Source: Nafulsella turpanensis ZLM-10 (GTDB lineage Bacteria > Bacteroidota > Bacteroidia > Cytophagales > Cyclobacteriaceae). From it: a stretch of 64,000 nucleotides of DNA. The stretch spans positions 62,001-126,000 of the forward strand of contig NZ_ANNU01000017.1 of the NCBI RefSeq assembly GCF_000346615.1. Direction: 5' to 3'. The notes under the pieces are model-generated. The model made no database searches. It was given only the letters and a program-made list of their open reading frames with translations, and was not told the origin of the DNA. Position 1 is the stretch's first letter; each line of letters starts with the position of its first letter. The position numbers and the translations under genes were made by a program. Positions 19,646 through 28,477 of the stretch are shown here, piece after piece.

Positions 19646-20719
19646 ATGACAGCCACTGCTATTTCCACTAAAAAAGATATCCGTAGTCTCAGCCTCGAGC
19701 AACTGAAAGCCAGCCTGCTTACCTGGGGCGAGAAATCCTTTCGTGCCAAACAAATTTATGAATGGCTCTGGAAGAAATCTGCCCGCGATTTTGAGGAAAT
19801 GACTAACCTTTCCGTGGCGCTGCGCGAACGTTTGAAAGAGGAATTCTGCCTCCGCCCAATAGCAGTACATAACCAGCAAATTAGCAGCGACAGAACCATC
19901 AAATCGGCTTTCCGCCTGCACGACACCCACTTAGTGGAAGGGGTGCTGATTCCGGCCGATGATCGGATGACGGCCTGTGTATCGAGCCAGGTAGGCTGTT
20001 CTCTTAGCTGCAAATTTTGTGCGACCGGCTATATGGAACGAAAGCGCAATCTGGATGCCGCCGAAATCTACGACCAGGTGGTGGAAATAAAGAATATGGC
20101 GGAGCAAAACTATCAGCAACCCCTGACTAATATTGTATATATGGGCATGGGTGAGCCCCTGCTGAACTATGCCAACGTACTCAAATCCATCGACTATATC
20201 ACTTCTCCGGATGGACTGGGCATGTCGCCTAAGCGCATTACCGTTTCTACGGCAGGTATCGCCAAAATGATTAAAAAGCTGGCCGATGATGAGGTAAAGT
20301 TTAACCTCGCTCTTTCGCTGCATGCCGCCAACGATAAAAAGCGCGACCAGATTATGCCTATTAACGAAAGCAATACTCTGGAAGCCCTGGCCGAAGCCCT
20401 GCAGTACTTTTACCAGAAGACGAAAAACAAAATTACCTTCGAATATATCGTATTCTATAATTTTAATGATACCCTCGAAGATGCAGAGGAGCTCTACCGC
20501 TTCACTAAAAAGGTGCCTTCGATGGTAAACATCATTGAGTACAATCCTATTAAAGAAGCTGATTTCATTAATACCGAAGAGGACCGGCTGGATCAGTTCA
20601 GTAATTACCTCCGCAAAAAAGGGGTGAACGTGCATGTTCGCCGAAGCCGTGGCAAAGATATCGATGCGGCCTGCGGGCAGCTGGCCAACCGGGATAAAGA
20701 GAAAGAATCGGCAGCCTAA
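19646..20719 (+). CDS. rlmN: 23S rRNA/tRNA adenine-C2 methyltransferase RlmN
   Basis: A 357-residue radical-SAM methyltransferase that methylates A2503 of 23S rRNA and A37 of some tRNAs. The iron-sulfur motif CxxxCxxC is C118-C122-C125 ('GCSLSCKFCATG'). 'GMGEPLLNY' and 'RRSRGKDIDAACGQL' follow, the latter carrying the Cys (about 345) that resolves the covalent RNA intermediate. The N-terminal 'GEKSFRAKQIYEWLW' helix domain is typical. It is a single gene with a promoter box abutting the start. Confidence 0.96.
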   Translation: MTATAISTKKDIRSLSLEQLKASLLTWGEKSFRAKQIYEWLWKKSARDFEEMTNLSVALRERLKEEFCLRPIAVHNQQISSDRTIKSAFRLHDTHLVEGVLIPADDRMTACVSSQVGCSLSCKFCATGYMERKRNLDAAEIYDQVVEIKNMAEQNYQQPLTNIVYMGMGEPLLNYANVLKSIDYITSPDGLGMSPKRITVSTAGIAKMIKKLADDEVKFNLALSLHAANDKKRDQIMPINESNTLEALAEALQYFYQKTKNKITFEYIVFYNFNDTLEDAEELYRFTKKVPSMVNIIEYNPIKEADFINTEEDRLDQFSNYLRKKGVNVHVRRSRGKDIDAACGQLANRDKEKESAA

Positions 20720-20930
20720 GCGGGAACCTTTTGAAGGCTCCAAGCCTCTCCTATCTGTCTCCCTGTTTACTTATTGCATCAGGAGGTACTGCTGCTACCT
20801 CTCACCTCCATCTTTTCTGTTTCAGCCAGCCTTCGTCGGCTGTGGTTCTAATCGCGCCTATTAACCTTTAGGTCTTGGAATCACTTCGCTAACAAATCGT
20901 ATTGCTTTTATGTCAGCTATAAAAAATTGA

Positions 20931-20938
20931 TATCTTTG
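20931..20938 (+). promoter_or_regulatory. Promoter -7 box of the ECF sigma gene
   Basis: TATCTTTG matches TAnnTTTG exactly and lies 22 bases before the sigma-factor ATG at 20961. It looks like a housekeeping-type promoter. Confidence 0.6.
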
Positions 20939-20960
20939 CTAAAAGTGCACACCCACTCCT

Positions 20961-21506
20961 ATGTCTGCCAGAGAGGACGAAGCCTATTTCGAAGAAATAT
21001 TCAAGCGCAATTATCAGCGTATTTGTCAGCGGGTTTACCGCATTACCCACGACCTTAATGCCGCCGAAGACATTGTACAGGAGGTATTTATTAGTTTCTG
21101 GAACAAGCCAGAACAAACCATACAAACCCCTGATGCTTACCTATACAAAGCCTCCATTAATAAAGCCTTAAATTATGTTAGCAGCACACAACGCAGAAAA
21201 CAGTTGCAGGAAGAGCAATTTAAGGCGCAAAAGCAGGAAGCAGGGCAAAATCCTCAGCAGGAGCTGGAACAGCAGGAACTGGAGCTGCAAATACAACAAA
21301 TCATAGATAAGCTCCCCCCAATGTGCCAAAAAGTATTTATGCTTAGCCGCTACGAAGGCATGTCGCACCAGCAAATTGCCTCTTTCCTGGAGATCTCTCC
21401 GAACACCGTCGATAACCACATCAAAAAAGCACTGGCGGCTTTCCGGAAAGTGCTGTTAGGGCTGTTCCTGGCCCTTCTTCAAATTTATTTTTATTTTTTT
21501 TCTTAA
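20961..21506 (+). CDS. ECF RNA polymerase sigma factor
   Basis: A 181-residue ECF sigma factor of the kind that, in Bacteroidota, is released by a FecR-type anti-sigma when a TonB receptor binds its substrate. Region 2 ('YQRICQRVYRITHDLNAAEDIVQEVFISFW') and region 4 ('LPPMCQKVFMLSRYEGMSHQQIASFLEISPNTVDNHI') are both complete; the C-terminus ends in a hydrophobic tail 'LLGLFLALLQIYFYFF'. The next genes are a lipoprotein, FecR, a receptor with an STN domain and a DUF4249 protein, so this sigma factor probably drives that unit. Confidence 0.93.
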   Translation: MSAREDEAYFEEIFKRNYQRICQRVYRITHDLNAAEDIVQEVFISFWNKPEQTIQTPDAYLYKASINKALNYVSSTQRRKQLQEEQFKAQKQEAGQNPQQELEQQELELQIQQIIDKLPPMCQKVFMLSRYEGMSHQQIASFLEISPNTVDNHIKKALAAFRKVLLGLFLALLQIYFYFFS

Positions 21507-21606
21507 CTGAGTAGCGGTAAAACTCCCTGCACTGGTCATTATTACAGGAACAGGAATTCACACCCACTCCTGAAGTTACATTTTTGCCCAACAGAATCTT
21601 ATAAAG

Positions 21607-22029
21607 ATGAAAAAGCACTCTTACCCCTTTATTTTCTGTTTTCTCCTGTTCTTTACTGCCTGCGACAAAGACCAGAGTTTAACAAACCAGTTCGATGGAG
21701 AGTGGGAAATTCAGCAAATAGTGTTCACGTCGAATGGGCAGGACTCCATAGCTTCAGCGCCCATAGGCGTGTTTTACTTTGAAAAACGTAAACTTGGCAA
21801 TGGCAACTGCAGCGGCTACTATGAGCTGGAAGGGTACGACAGGGGATCGATTGGCTACAATGCCCAGGCCAGCCCAAAAGAAGTACATATCAGCACCCTC
21901 TCCGAAGCAGAAATTATATTCAGAGGCACTTACCAAATAAATAACTTTAGCAGCAGCCGCATTACCTTTTCGGGTACTGCTGAAGCTGGTAAAGAGTATG
22001 ATGTTGTAATCGACCTGAAAAAGAAATAA
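21607..22029 (+). CDS. Lipocalin-like lipoprotein between sigma and FecR
   Basis: A 140-residue lipoprotein (lipobox 'FFTAC', Cys19). The mature part begins 'FDGEWEIQQIVF', has a central 'NCSGYYEL' segment and ends in a lone beta strand 'YDVVIDLKKK', the pattern of small lipocalin-like Bacteroidota lipoproteins. It sits between the ECF sigma gene (100 bases upstream) and the fecR gene (30 bases downstream), an uncommon position because these two are usually adjacent. It may be a partner of the receptor or a passenger; the function is unknown. Confidence 0.65.
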   Translation: MKKHSYPFIFCFLLFFTACDKDQSLTNQFDGEWEIQQIVFTSNGQDSIASAPIGVFYFEKRKLGNGNCSGYYELEGYDRGSIGYNAQASPKEVHISTLSEAEIIFRGTYQINNFSSSRITFSGTAEAGKEYDVVIDLKKK

Positions 22030-22059
22030 GCGGAAAGCCACCCAAACTTCACCCCTGCC

Positions 22060-23049
22060 ATGAATACTAAATTCTGGGAAATAACAGCCAAACAGCTTGA
22101 AGGGAAAGCATCGCCCTCGGAACTGGAAGCACTGCAGCAATGGCTGGCCGAAGACCCGGCCCACCAGAAGCAGTACCAGGAACAAAAGCGTTTGTGGGTA
22201 CTCACCTCACCACCGCCTCCAGCTAAAATCGACACGCAGACTGCCTGGGAAAAAGTCCGGAAGACCATTCGCCCGGAACAGCAGAAGATAAAACAACGAC
22301 CACTCTGGCCTTTAACAGCCAGAATAGCCGCCTCAGTAGCTTTGCTTATCGGCCTTGCCTGGCTTGTCCAACTCCTCTTCTTCCCCTATTATTCTATGGA
22401 AGTGGTGGCCTCCGGAAATGAGCAAAAGATGTTTTTACTCCCCGACAGCAGCCAGGTATGGCTGAATAAACACAGCAGGCTAATATACCAGCCCGACTTT
22501 GAGGGTGCGGAACGTGCGGTAATTTTAGAAGGAGAAGCCTTTTTCGAGGTAAAACACGATCCTGAAAAACCATTTACAGTAGAAACAGCCGAAGCTCTTA
22601 CCACCGTACTGGGCACCTCCTTTAACCTCAGGGCATACCCCGAAGAAGAAACTGTTGAGCTAAGGGTGGCTACGGGCAAAGTGGCCTTTGCTGCAGAAGA
22701 AGAGCAGGCTCAGGCCCTGGTGCCAGCAGGTTATGCAGCCATCCTGCAGAAGCCGGTAAATACTATCAGCAAATTCCGGAACCTATCAGAAAATGCCTGG
22801 GCCTGGAAAAGCGGCAGCCTTACATTTAAGGGCGAGTCTTTAGCAGAGGTTGCCCTTGTACTGGAGCGCTATTATGGAGTAAATCTTCGTTTACAGAACC
22901 CTCAGCTGGCAAATTGTCGCTTCACCGGCAGCTTTCAGGAGCCTGCCCTAAAAGAAGTGCTGCAGGTACTGGCGACTGCTCTGCAGCTGGAATACACCCG
23001 GCAGAACGAACAAACTTATACCTTAACAGGGCAAGGGTGCAACAAATAA
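22060..23049 (+). CDS. FecR-family anti-sigma factor
   Basis: A 329-residue inner-membrane anti-sigma factor. The cytoplasmic N-terminus (1-80, with 'LQQWLAEDPAHQKQYQE') should bind the ECF sigma; one transmembrane helix is at about 86-108; the periplasmic FecR domain follows ('LPDSSQVWLNKHSRLIY', 'EGEAFFEVKHDPEKPFTVET', 'VLGTSFNLRAYPEEETVEL'). The C-terminal DUF4974 region ('LVLERYYGVNLRLQNPQL', 'FTGSFQ') would contact the STN domain of the receptor. Gene order supports the assignment. Confidence 0.94.
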   Translation: MNTKFWEITAKQLEGKASPSELEALQQWLAEDPAHQKQYQEQKRLWVLTSPPPPAKIDTQTAWEKVRKTIRPEQQKIKQRPLWPLTARIAASVALLIGLAWLVQLLFFPYYSMEVVASGNEQKMFLLPDSSQVWLNKHSRLIYQPDFEGAERAVILEGEAFFEVKHDPEKPFTVETAEALTTVLGTSFNLRAYPEEETVELRVATGKVAFAAEEEQAQALVPAGYAAILQKPVNTISKFRNLSENAWAWKSGSLTFKGESLAEVALVLERYYGVNLRLQNPQLANCRFTGSFQEPALKEVLQVLATALQLEYTRQNEQTYTLTGQGCNK

Positions 23050-23080
23050 TTTCAGCATACAACATTCTTTAACTATAACT

Positions 23081-25744
23081 ATGCGTAAAAATATCTTATG
23101 CTTTAGCGTAAGCTGGCTGCTTTTTACCTGCTCCCTCTTGGCCCAATCGGCCATGGAGCAAAAAATTACCCTTCATACGACTGCTACCCTTGAAGAAATC
23201 CTCACGGAATTGTCTTCTACCTATGGCCTTCGCTTCTCTTACAGCAACAACTTAGTGCCTTTGCAGCAGGAGGTAAGCATTCAGGCTGAAGACCAGCCTC
23301 TTAAACTGGTGCTGGATGAGCTGTTCCGCGACAAGAATATCCGCTACACCCTCCTTGGAGAGCAGATTATCCTGAACCCCGTGAGCAGAAAAGAGAACTC
23401 TCAGCAAAAGGAGCATTATACCATTAGCGGATATATTACAGATGCTGCCACCGGAGAAGCTCTGCCGGGAGCCACCATTATAACAGAAAAAACGGGAGCC
23501 TCTGCAAATACCTATGGATTCTACAGTCTAAGGGTAGATGGCGCTCCCCTGCACCTCCGCTACCTCGGCTATGATCCCTTCTACCTCCGGCTCCCTGCTT
23601 TAAAACAGGATACTACTATTTCTTTTCAGTTACAGCCAGCACCATTCCGGCTGCAGGAAGTAGGAATAAGCGCCCGAAAAGTCACAGATCTGAAAGAAGC
23701 CAACCTGCTTTCCATTCGTGGGGAGGAGATGAAGGAGCTTCCCCGCATGATGGGCGAAGCCGATGCCATAAAGGCGATTCAGCTAATGCCTGGAGCCATG
23801 GCCGGCAGAGAAGGCTCCTCCGACCTGATTGTACGCGGTGGCAGTCCCGACCAGAACCTGATTTTGCTCGATGGCGTGCCGGTATACAACGTTTCGCACC
23901 TGCTGGGTACCTTCTCCGTTTTTAATCCGGATGCCATAAAAAACGTCGACCTTATTAAAGGCGGCTTTCCGGCCCCCTATGGCGGAAGGCTCTCCTCTGT
24001 AGTGGACGTACAACTGAAAGAAGGAAACAACCAACGCTTTTCGGGTGAAGGCGCTGTAGGACTTATTTCTTCTAAACTGCTGCTGGAAGGACCTGTTAAA
24101 AATGGCAAAACAGCCTACCTAATTGCTGCACGCCGTACTTACCTCGACCTGATAATCGCCACCCTGGGTGCTCTGAGCGGAGAGTCAATGACCAGCTACA
24201 ATTTTTATGACCTGAATGCAAAAATCAATCATACCTTCTCTGAAAAGGACCGCATCTTTTTAAGTGTATATGCCGGACAGGATAAATTTTCAGACAAACA
24301 GGAATTTTCTCTCGGCAGTGTTCTGGAGGAGCAAAAATTCAGGATGCAATGGGGCAACATTACGAGTGCCCTGCGCTGGAACCATGTATATGGCCCCAGC
24401 TTGTTCAGCAACCTTACCTTTACCCACAGCCGATACAGCTTTGGACAGGATACAGAATTGAAAACTACCGAATCGCGCTTTGCGGAAGAGGACATCACTT
24501 TTAAGCGCCAGGTAGATTATGGTTCAAGCATCAGGGACTGGGGCGCCAAAGCCGATTTCGACTATGCGGCCCACCCAAAGCACCACATCCGCTTTGGTGG
24601 CAGTTACACCTTCCACCATTTCAGGCCCGAAGCTGTACGGGTGCAGGCCGACAGCATCAGCCTCACGACAGATTCCTTTTCCCTCATATCTGCCCATGAG
24701 TTTTATACCTATGCCGAAGATCAGATTCAGCTTAACGAGCATATACAGGCCAGGGTAGGGGCGCACTTTTCAGGCTTTGCGGTAAACGGCACCTTTTATA
24801 AATCGCTGCAGCCCCGGCTGGCACTTGGCTATAAGTTCTCCGATAATTTAAGTGTGCACACCTCCTTCGCCACCATGACACAATACCTGCACCTGCTCAG
24901 CAACACCTCTACCGGCACCCCTACCGACATTTGGGTACCGGCAACCGACAAGGTAAAACCGCAGCGCTCCTGGCAGGTTACTCTGGGTGGAGCCACCCTG
25001 CTGGCGCAAAATAAACTGGAGCTTACCGCTGAACTCTACTATAAAAAAATGAAAGATGTAGCAGAGTTTAAGGCGGGAAGTAACTTTGTAAATGACTTCT
25101 TACGCAGCGGACCGGAAACGAATTTCGCCAATTTTGTTGCTCCGCCATATGAATCCCGCATAAGCAGCGGCGAGGGCTGGAGTTATGGCTCGGAGTGGAT
25201 GCTGCGAAAACGCCATGGCAAAACCACCGGCTGGCTTGGCTATACCCTTGCCTGGTCGTGGCGGCAGCTGGAGGGCATTAACTTTAACCAAAAGTATCCT
25301 TACACCTACGACAGCCGGCATAATATTTCCATCGTAATCAACCACCAGCTGACCGAAAAGCTAAGTATAGGCGGCAATTGGGTATACCATACTGGCTTTA
25401 TAACCACACTTCCATCGGCAAACTATAAAGCATACAACGAACCCCTTTATCAGCCGGATAGCTGGTCGCCTTCTATCGAAACAGTTGATTACATTGGCGA
25501 ACACAATAACTACCGTATGCCTGCCTACCACCGGCTCGACCTGAGCATGACCCACACCAAAAAAAAGAAATGGGGAGAGCGCTCCTGGAACATATCAGTT
25601 TACAATGCCTATAATCGCATGAACCCTTATTTCATACAGCTTTCCAGTCCCGGCACTTACTATAAGAACAGTTCGCAACGGATGCTGTATAAGGTTTCCC
25701 TGTTCCCTATTATCCCCTCTGTTAGTTATGGTTTTAAATTCTAA
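23081..25744 (+). CDS. TonB-dependent transducer with STN domain
   Basis: An 887-residue outer-membrane receptor that both imports a substrate and signals. After a signal peptide (about 1-22) there is a secretin/TonB short N-terminal (STN) domain (about 25-100; 'TLEEILTELSSTYGLRFSYSNN'), which relays binding to FecR, then a carboxypeptidase-regulatory-like domain (about 112-195), plug ('IKAIQLMPGAMAGREGSSDL', 'VRGGSPDQNLILLDGVPVYN') and barrel ending 'VSYGFKF'. The 31-base gap from fecR and the DUF4249 gene starting 10 bases later make an operon. The receptor is not SusC by length or context; its substrate is unknown. Confidence 0.93.
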   Translation: MRKNILCFSVSWLLFTCSLLAQSAMEQKITLHTTATLEEILTELSSTYGLRFSYSNNLVPLQQEVSIQAEDQPLKLVLDELFRDKNIRYTLLGEQIILNPVSRKENSQQKEHYTISGYITDAATGEALPGATIITEKTGASANTYGFYSLRVDGAPLHLRYLGYDPFYLRLPALKQDTTISFQLQPAPFRLQEVGISARKVTDLKEANLLSIRGEEMKELPRMMGEADAIKAIQLMPGAMAGREGSSDLIVRGGSPDQNLILLDGVPVYNVSHLLGTFSVFNPDAIKNVDLIKGGFPAPYGGRLSSVVDVQLKEGNNQRFSGEGAVGLISSKLLLEGPVKNGKTAYLIAARRTYLDLIIATLGALSGESMTSYNFYDLNAKINHTFSEKDRIFLSVYAGQDKFSDKQEFSLGSVLEEQKFRMQWGNITSALRWNHVYGPSLFSNLTFTHSRYSFGQDTELKTTESRFAEEDITFKRQVDYGSSIRDWGAKADFDYAAHPKHHIRFGGSYTFHHFRPEAVRVQADSISLTTDSFSLISAHEFYTYAEDQIQLNEHIQARVGAHFSGFAVNGTFYKSLQPRLALGYKFSDNLSVHTSFATMTQYLHLLSNTSTGTPTDIWVPATDKVKPQRSWQVTLGGATLLAQNKLELTAELYYKKMKDVAEFKAGSNFVNDFLRSGPETNFANFVAPPYESRISSGEGWSYGSEWMLRKRHGKTTGWLGYTLAWSWRQLEGINFNQKYPYTYDSRHNISIVINHQLTEKLSIGGNWVYHTGFITTLPSANYKAYNEPLYQPDSWSPSIETVDYIGEHNNYRMPAYHRLDLSMTHTKKKKWGERSWNISVYNAYNRMNPYFIQLSSPGTYYKNSSQRMLYKVSLFPIIPSVSYGFKF

Positions 25745-25754
25745 GAAAGTTAAA

Positions 25755-26612
25755 ATGAAAGGATTCAAAAATATTATTGCTTGCCTGTCTGCTTTTTCGC
25801 TCCTGCTTTGGAGTTGCCAGACTGTGGTGGAAATAGATCTTCCCGAACATGAACCAAAGTTAGTAGTAAATGCTGTTTTTAATCCTGATAGCCTGCTTAC
25901 TGTAGATGTTAGCGCCAGCCAAAGCGCCTTCTCCAACAACGAACACCAACAGCTTGAAAATGCAACTGTTAGTCTTTTTCAGGAAGGAAAGCACTTATTA
26001 GACTTCCCGCACATCGGCAACGGTATTTACCAGGCAGCAGAAAAACCCGAAGCCCTTCAACAGTACGAACTACGCGTAAGTGCAGCCGGTTTCCCTCAGG
26101 CCAGTGCCATAACCAGTGTTCCCGGGCAGGCGGTTATTGATAACTTACAGGCGACTGTCGAACCTGCCCGCTCCGATTGGGAGGGAACGACCCTCAATGC
26201 TTTTTTCACCCTTAAGGATACGCCTAATGAGGAAAACTTTTACTATCTCCAGGCATTTACACCTGATACCACGGGGGATGGAGAGGCATTCAACAGGTAT
26301 GTACATCTTGAATCGTCTTCGCCAATTGAATATGAGTTCTCAATGGAAACCCGCCTGTTCTTTAGCGACAAACTTTTTAACGGAGAGGCCTTAGAGCTAA
26401 AGCTAAATCTCGAAAATAACCCCTATAGAACAACCTATGTGCAGATAGCACAAGTTACAAAGGAATACTACCAGTATGTAAAAACACTGGACAAGCAATC
26501 TTATGGCGATAACTTAAATTTAACGCCTGTTTCCGTCAGCAATAATATTATAAATGGCATGGGCCTTTTTGGTGCTTACAATGCCCAGACGCTCACTTTT
26601 AAAGTAGAATAA
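25755..26612 (+). CDS. DUF4249 lipoprotein
   Basis: A 285-residue lipoprotein. The ATG at 25755 is taken as start since it begins a lipoprotein signal ending 'LLLWSC' (Cys21); an upstream GTG-type extension would lack this. DUF4249 proteins are common companions of STN-containing TonB receptors in Bacteroidota, and this one has the family's 'EIDLPEHEPKLVVNAVFNP' opening and 'VSVSNNIINGMGLFGAYN' close. It starts 10 bases after the receptor gene and ends at a strong bidirectional terminator. It is probably a surface-exposed partner of the receptor; its biochemical role is unknown. Confidence 0.88.
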   Translation: MKGFKNIIACLSAFSLLLWSCQTVVEIDLPEHEPKLVVNAVFNPDSLLTVDVSASQSAFSNNEHQQLENATVSLFQEGKHLLDFPHIGNGIYQAAEKPEALQQYELRVSAAGFPQASAITSVPGQAVIDNLQATVEPARSDWEGTTLNAFFTLKDTPNEENFYYLQAFTPDTTGDGEAFNRYVHLESSSPIEYEFSMETRLFFSDKLFNGEALELKLNLENNPYRTTYVQIAQVTKEYYQYVKTLDKQSYGDNLNLTPVSVSNNIINGMGLFGAYNAQTLTFKVE

Positions 26613-26641
26613 AGAACAGGCTATACCTTGAACGGGCATCT

Positions 26642-26696
26642 AAAAGAAGTAAGGGAGCCTGCCGGTCATTAACCGGCAAGCTCCCTTACTTCTTTT
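26642..26696. terminator. Long bidirectional terminator
   Basis: A 17-bp perfect lower stem (26642-26658 with 26680-26696) with A-rich and T-rich ends, topped by a GCCGGT/ACCGGC stem. It separates the convergent DUF4249 and rhomboid genes and can serve both. Confidence 0.9.
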
Positions 26697-26714
26697 CAAT
26701 TCTAAAACTTCTCC

Positions 26715-27659
26715 CTACCGTTTACTGGCATTGAAAAGCTTTTGCTTTTCTTCCTTGCTCAGGCTTTCATAGCCTTTGGCAGATATTTTATCCAGAATGG
26801 CATCTATTTCATCCTGCTCCACAGCCGTACGGCTTCCCGTAGTGGTAGAGGTGGCGCTCCGATGGCGCTCTGCCGTGCGGGTATAGGTACTTTTATTACC
26901 TGTATAGGTGCTTTGTTTATGGCTTACCCGTATTTTAGGTTTCCGCTCAAAAAGGTTCTTTATCCAGTCCAGAAGTCCGGAAATCCATTTGCCTATATCA
27001 TTGCCACTTCGCAACTGCTGAACGTAGAGGTAACCGATAAGGGCACCACCAAGGTGCGCCAGCTCGCCACCGGCATTAGGGCCGTCGAGACCGGCAAATG
27101 ATTTAAAGACAACATAAAAGATGGCGATATACTTGATTTTAACGGGGCCGATAAAAATCAGCATAAAGGAATGATTCGGCACCAGTGTGGCAGCGGCAAT
27201 AATAATGGCCGAAACGCCGGCAGATGCGCCCAGCAAAACACTGGCCGCTACCTGCTCCTGGTAATAAGGCAGCAGGTTATACATCAGCATATAAAACACT
27301 CCTCCTGCCAAACCACCCAGTACGTAGATATTAACGAATTTTTTGCTCCCCAGATAATCCATAATCAGTTGTCCAAACCAGTACAGGAACAGCATATTGA
27401 ACAGGATATGGAAGAAATCCAGGTGGGTGAACATATAGGTAACTACCGTCCATGGCCGGTATAAAAAGGCAGTAAAATCAGCCGGCAGCATCAGCTGGCT
27501 CATAATGAGCGCAAACACCTCCGCTGCTCCTGAAAGGTTAAGGATTACCCTCAGCACTATCAGCACCGCATACACAATCAGGTTGATCAGGATAATTCTG
27601 ATTAAACCATTATTAGGCCTGTTAAAGGCATTTTTTAATTCTTCAGCGAATCGGTTCAT
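26715..27659 (-). CDS. Rhomboid-family intramembrane protease
   Basis: A 314-residue polytopic protein with about six membrane helices (between residues 20 and 215) and a soluble C-terminal tail rich in Thr/Arg. The catalytic pair is visible: Ser146 in GASAG (144-148) and His202 in 'LAHLGGALIGY'; 'THLDFFHILFNML' (78-90) carries the usual helix-2 His and Asn. Rhomboids cleave single-pass membrane substrates within the bilayer. It is the last gene of the mutL-rhomboid-rhomboid cluster; only 12 bases separate it from the previous rhomboid. Substrates unknown. Confidence 0.9.
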   Translation of the reverse strand: MNRFAEELKNAFNRPNNGLIRIILINLIVYAVLIVLRVILNLSGAAEVFALIMSQLMLPADFTAFLYRPWTVVTYMFTHLDFFHILFNMLFLYWFGQLIMDYLGSKKFVNIYVLGGLAGGVFYMLMYNLLPYYQEQVAASVLLGASAGVSAIIIAAATLVPNHSFMLIFIGPVKIKYIAIFYVVFKSFAGLDGPNAGGELAHLGGALIGYLYVQQLRSGNDIGKWISGLLDWIKNLFERKPKIRVSHKQSTYTGNKSTYTRTAERHRSATSTTTGSRTAVEQDEIDAILDKISAKGYESLSKEEKQKLFNASKR

Positions 27660-27671
27660 GAACGATTAAAA

Positions 27672-28472
27672 TTATTCGTATCGGGTATTGTGTTCCTGCC
27701 AAGCTAACAATAGAATATATCCTACCAGCATGCCACCCAGGTGGGCAAAATGGGCCACATTATCATCGGGCGCCCGCTGGAAGATGGAGTAAATCTCATA
27801 AGCCCCATATAAAACAACCAATATTCTCGCCCGCATAGGTATCGGCGGAATTAGAAGCATAATCCGGCGGCGCGGAAATAAGAGACCGGCTGCCAGCAGT
27901 ATACCAAAAACTGCCCCGGAGGCACCCAGCATCGGAATATTTAACTGCTGATTATAGGCATCCTGTATAAAAATCCTTGCCTGCCGCTCGTACTGATTGC
28001 TTTCAGGATTTTCATAATAAGCATCGATAAAACCAGACTCATAATTATACCCGCGGGAAAAGTACTCTCCCACCAGCAGTTCAAAATCTTTAGGGGCAGG
28101 CTCGGTTAAAAAGGCCTCCACTTTCTCCTCTATGGCTGCCTTTTCAAAATAATCGACCGCCATAAATAAAACACCTGCTCCTACGCCTGTAATAAGGTAG
28201 TATTGCAAAAAGCGTTTCGAGCCCCACACCTCCTCCAGCCAGGTGCCAAACACGATCAGCCCTATCATATTCCCGAAAATGTGATTGAAGTTGGCATGCA
28301 GGAACATATAGGTAACAAACTGCCATGGCTCAAAGTTATCGGATGCAAAATAATAAAGGGCCAGGTAATCGTTTACGTCTATACCGGTTTGGCTGTATAA
28401 AAGAAACGACAGGACAAATATCGCAACATTCGCAATTAAAAGGTTTTTAACTACAGGACTGAATCGGAACAT
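27672..28472 (-). CDS. Second rhomboid-family intramembrane protease
   Basis: A 266-residue rhomboid with Ser185 in 'GASGAVFG' and His244 in 'FAHLGGMLVGY', plus 'HANFNHIFGNM' in helix 2. It has an unusual hydrophilic insert of about 70 residues (roughly 110-178, Glu/Tyr/Asn-rich) between the N-terminal half and the catalytic Ser helix, not present in its neighbour. It starts 6 bases after the mutL stop and is 12 bases ahead of the other rhomboid gene, so all three are likely co-transcribed. Substrate unknown. Confidence 0.9.
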   Translation of the reverse strand: MFRFSPVVKNLLIANVAIFVLSFLLYSQTGIDVNDYLALYYFASDNFEPWQFVTYMFLHANFNHIFGNMIGLIVFGTWLEEVWGSKRFLQYYLITGVGAGVLFMAVDYFEKAAIEEKVEAFLTEPAPKDFELLVGEYFSRGYNYESGFIDAYYENPESNQYERQARIFIQDAYNQQLNIPMLGASGAVFGILLAAGLLFPRRRIMLLIPPIPMRARILVVLYGAYEIYSIFQRAPDDNVAHFAHLGGMLVGYILLLAWQEHNTRYE

Positions 28473-28477
28473 CTGAT

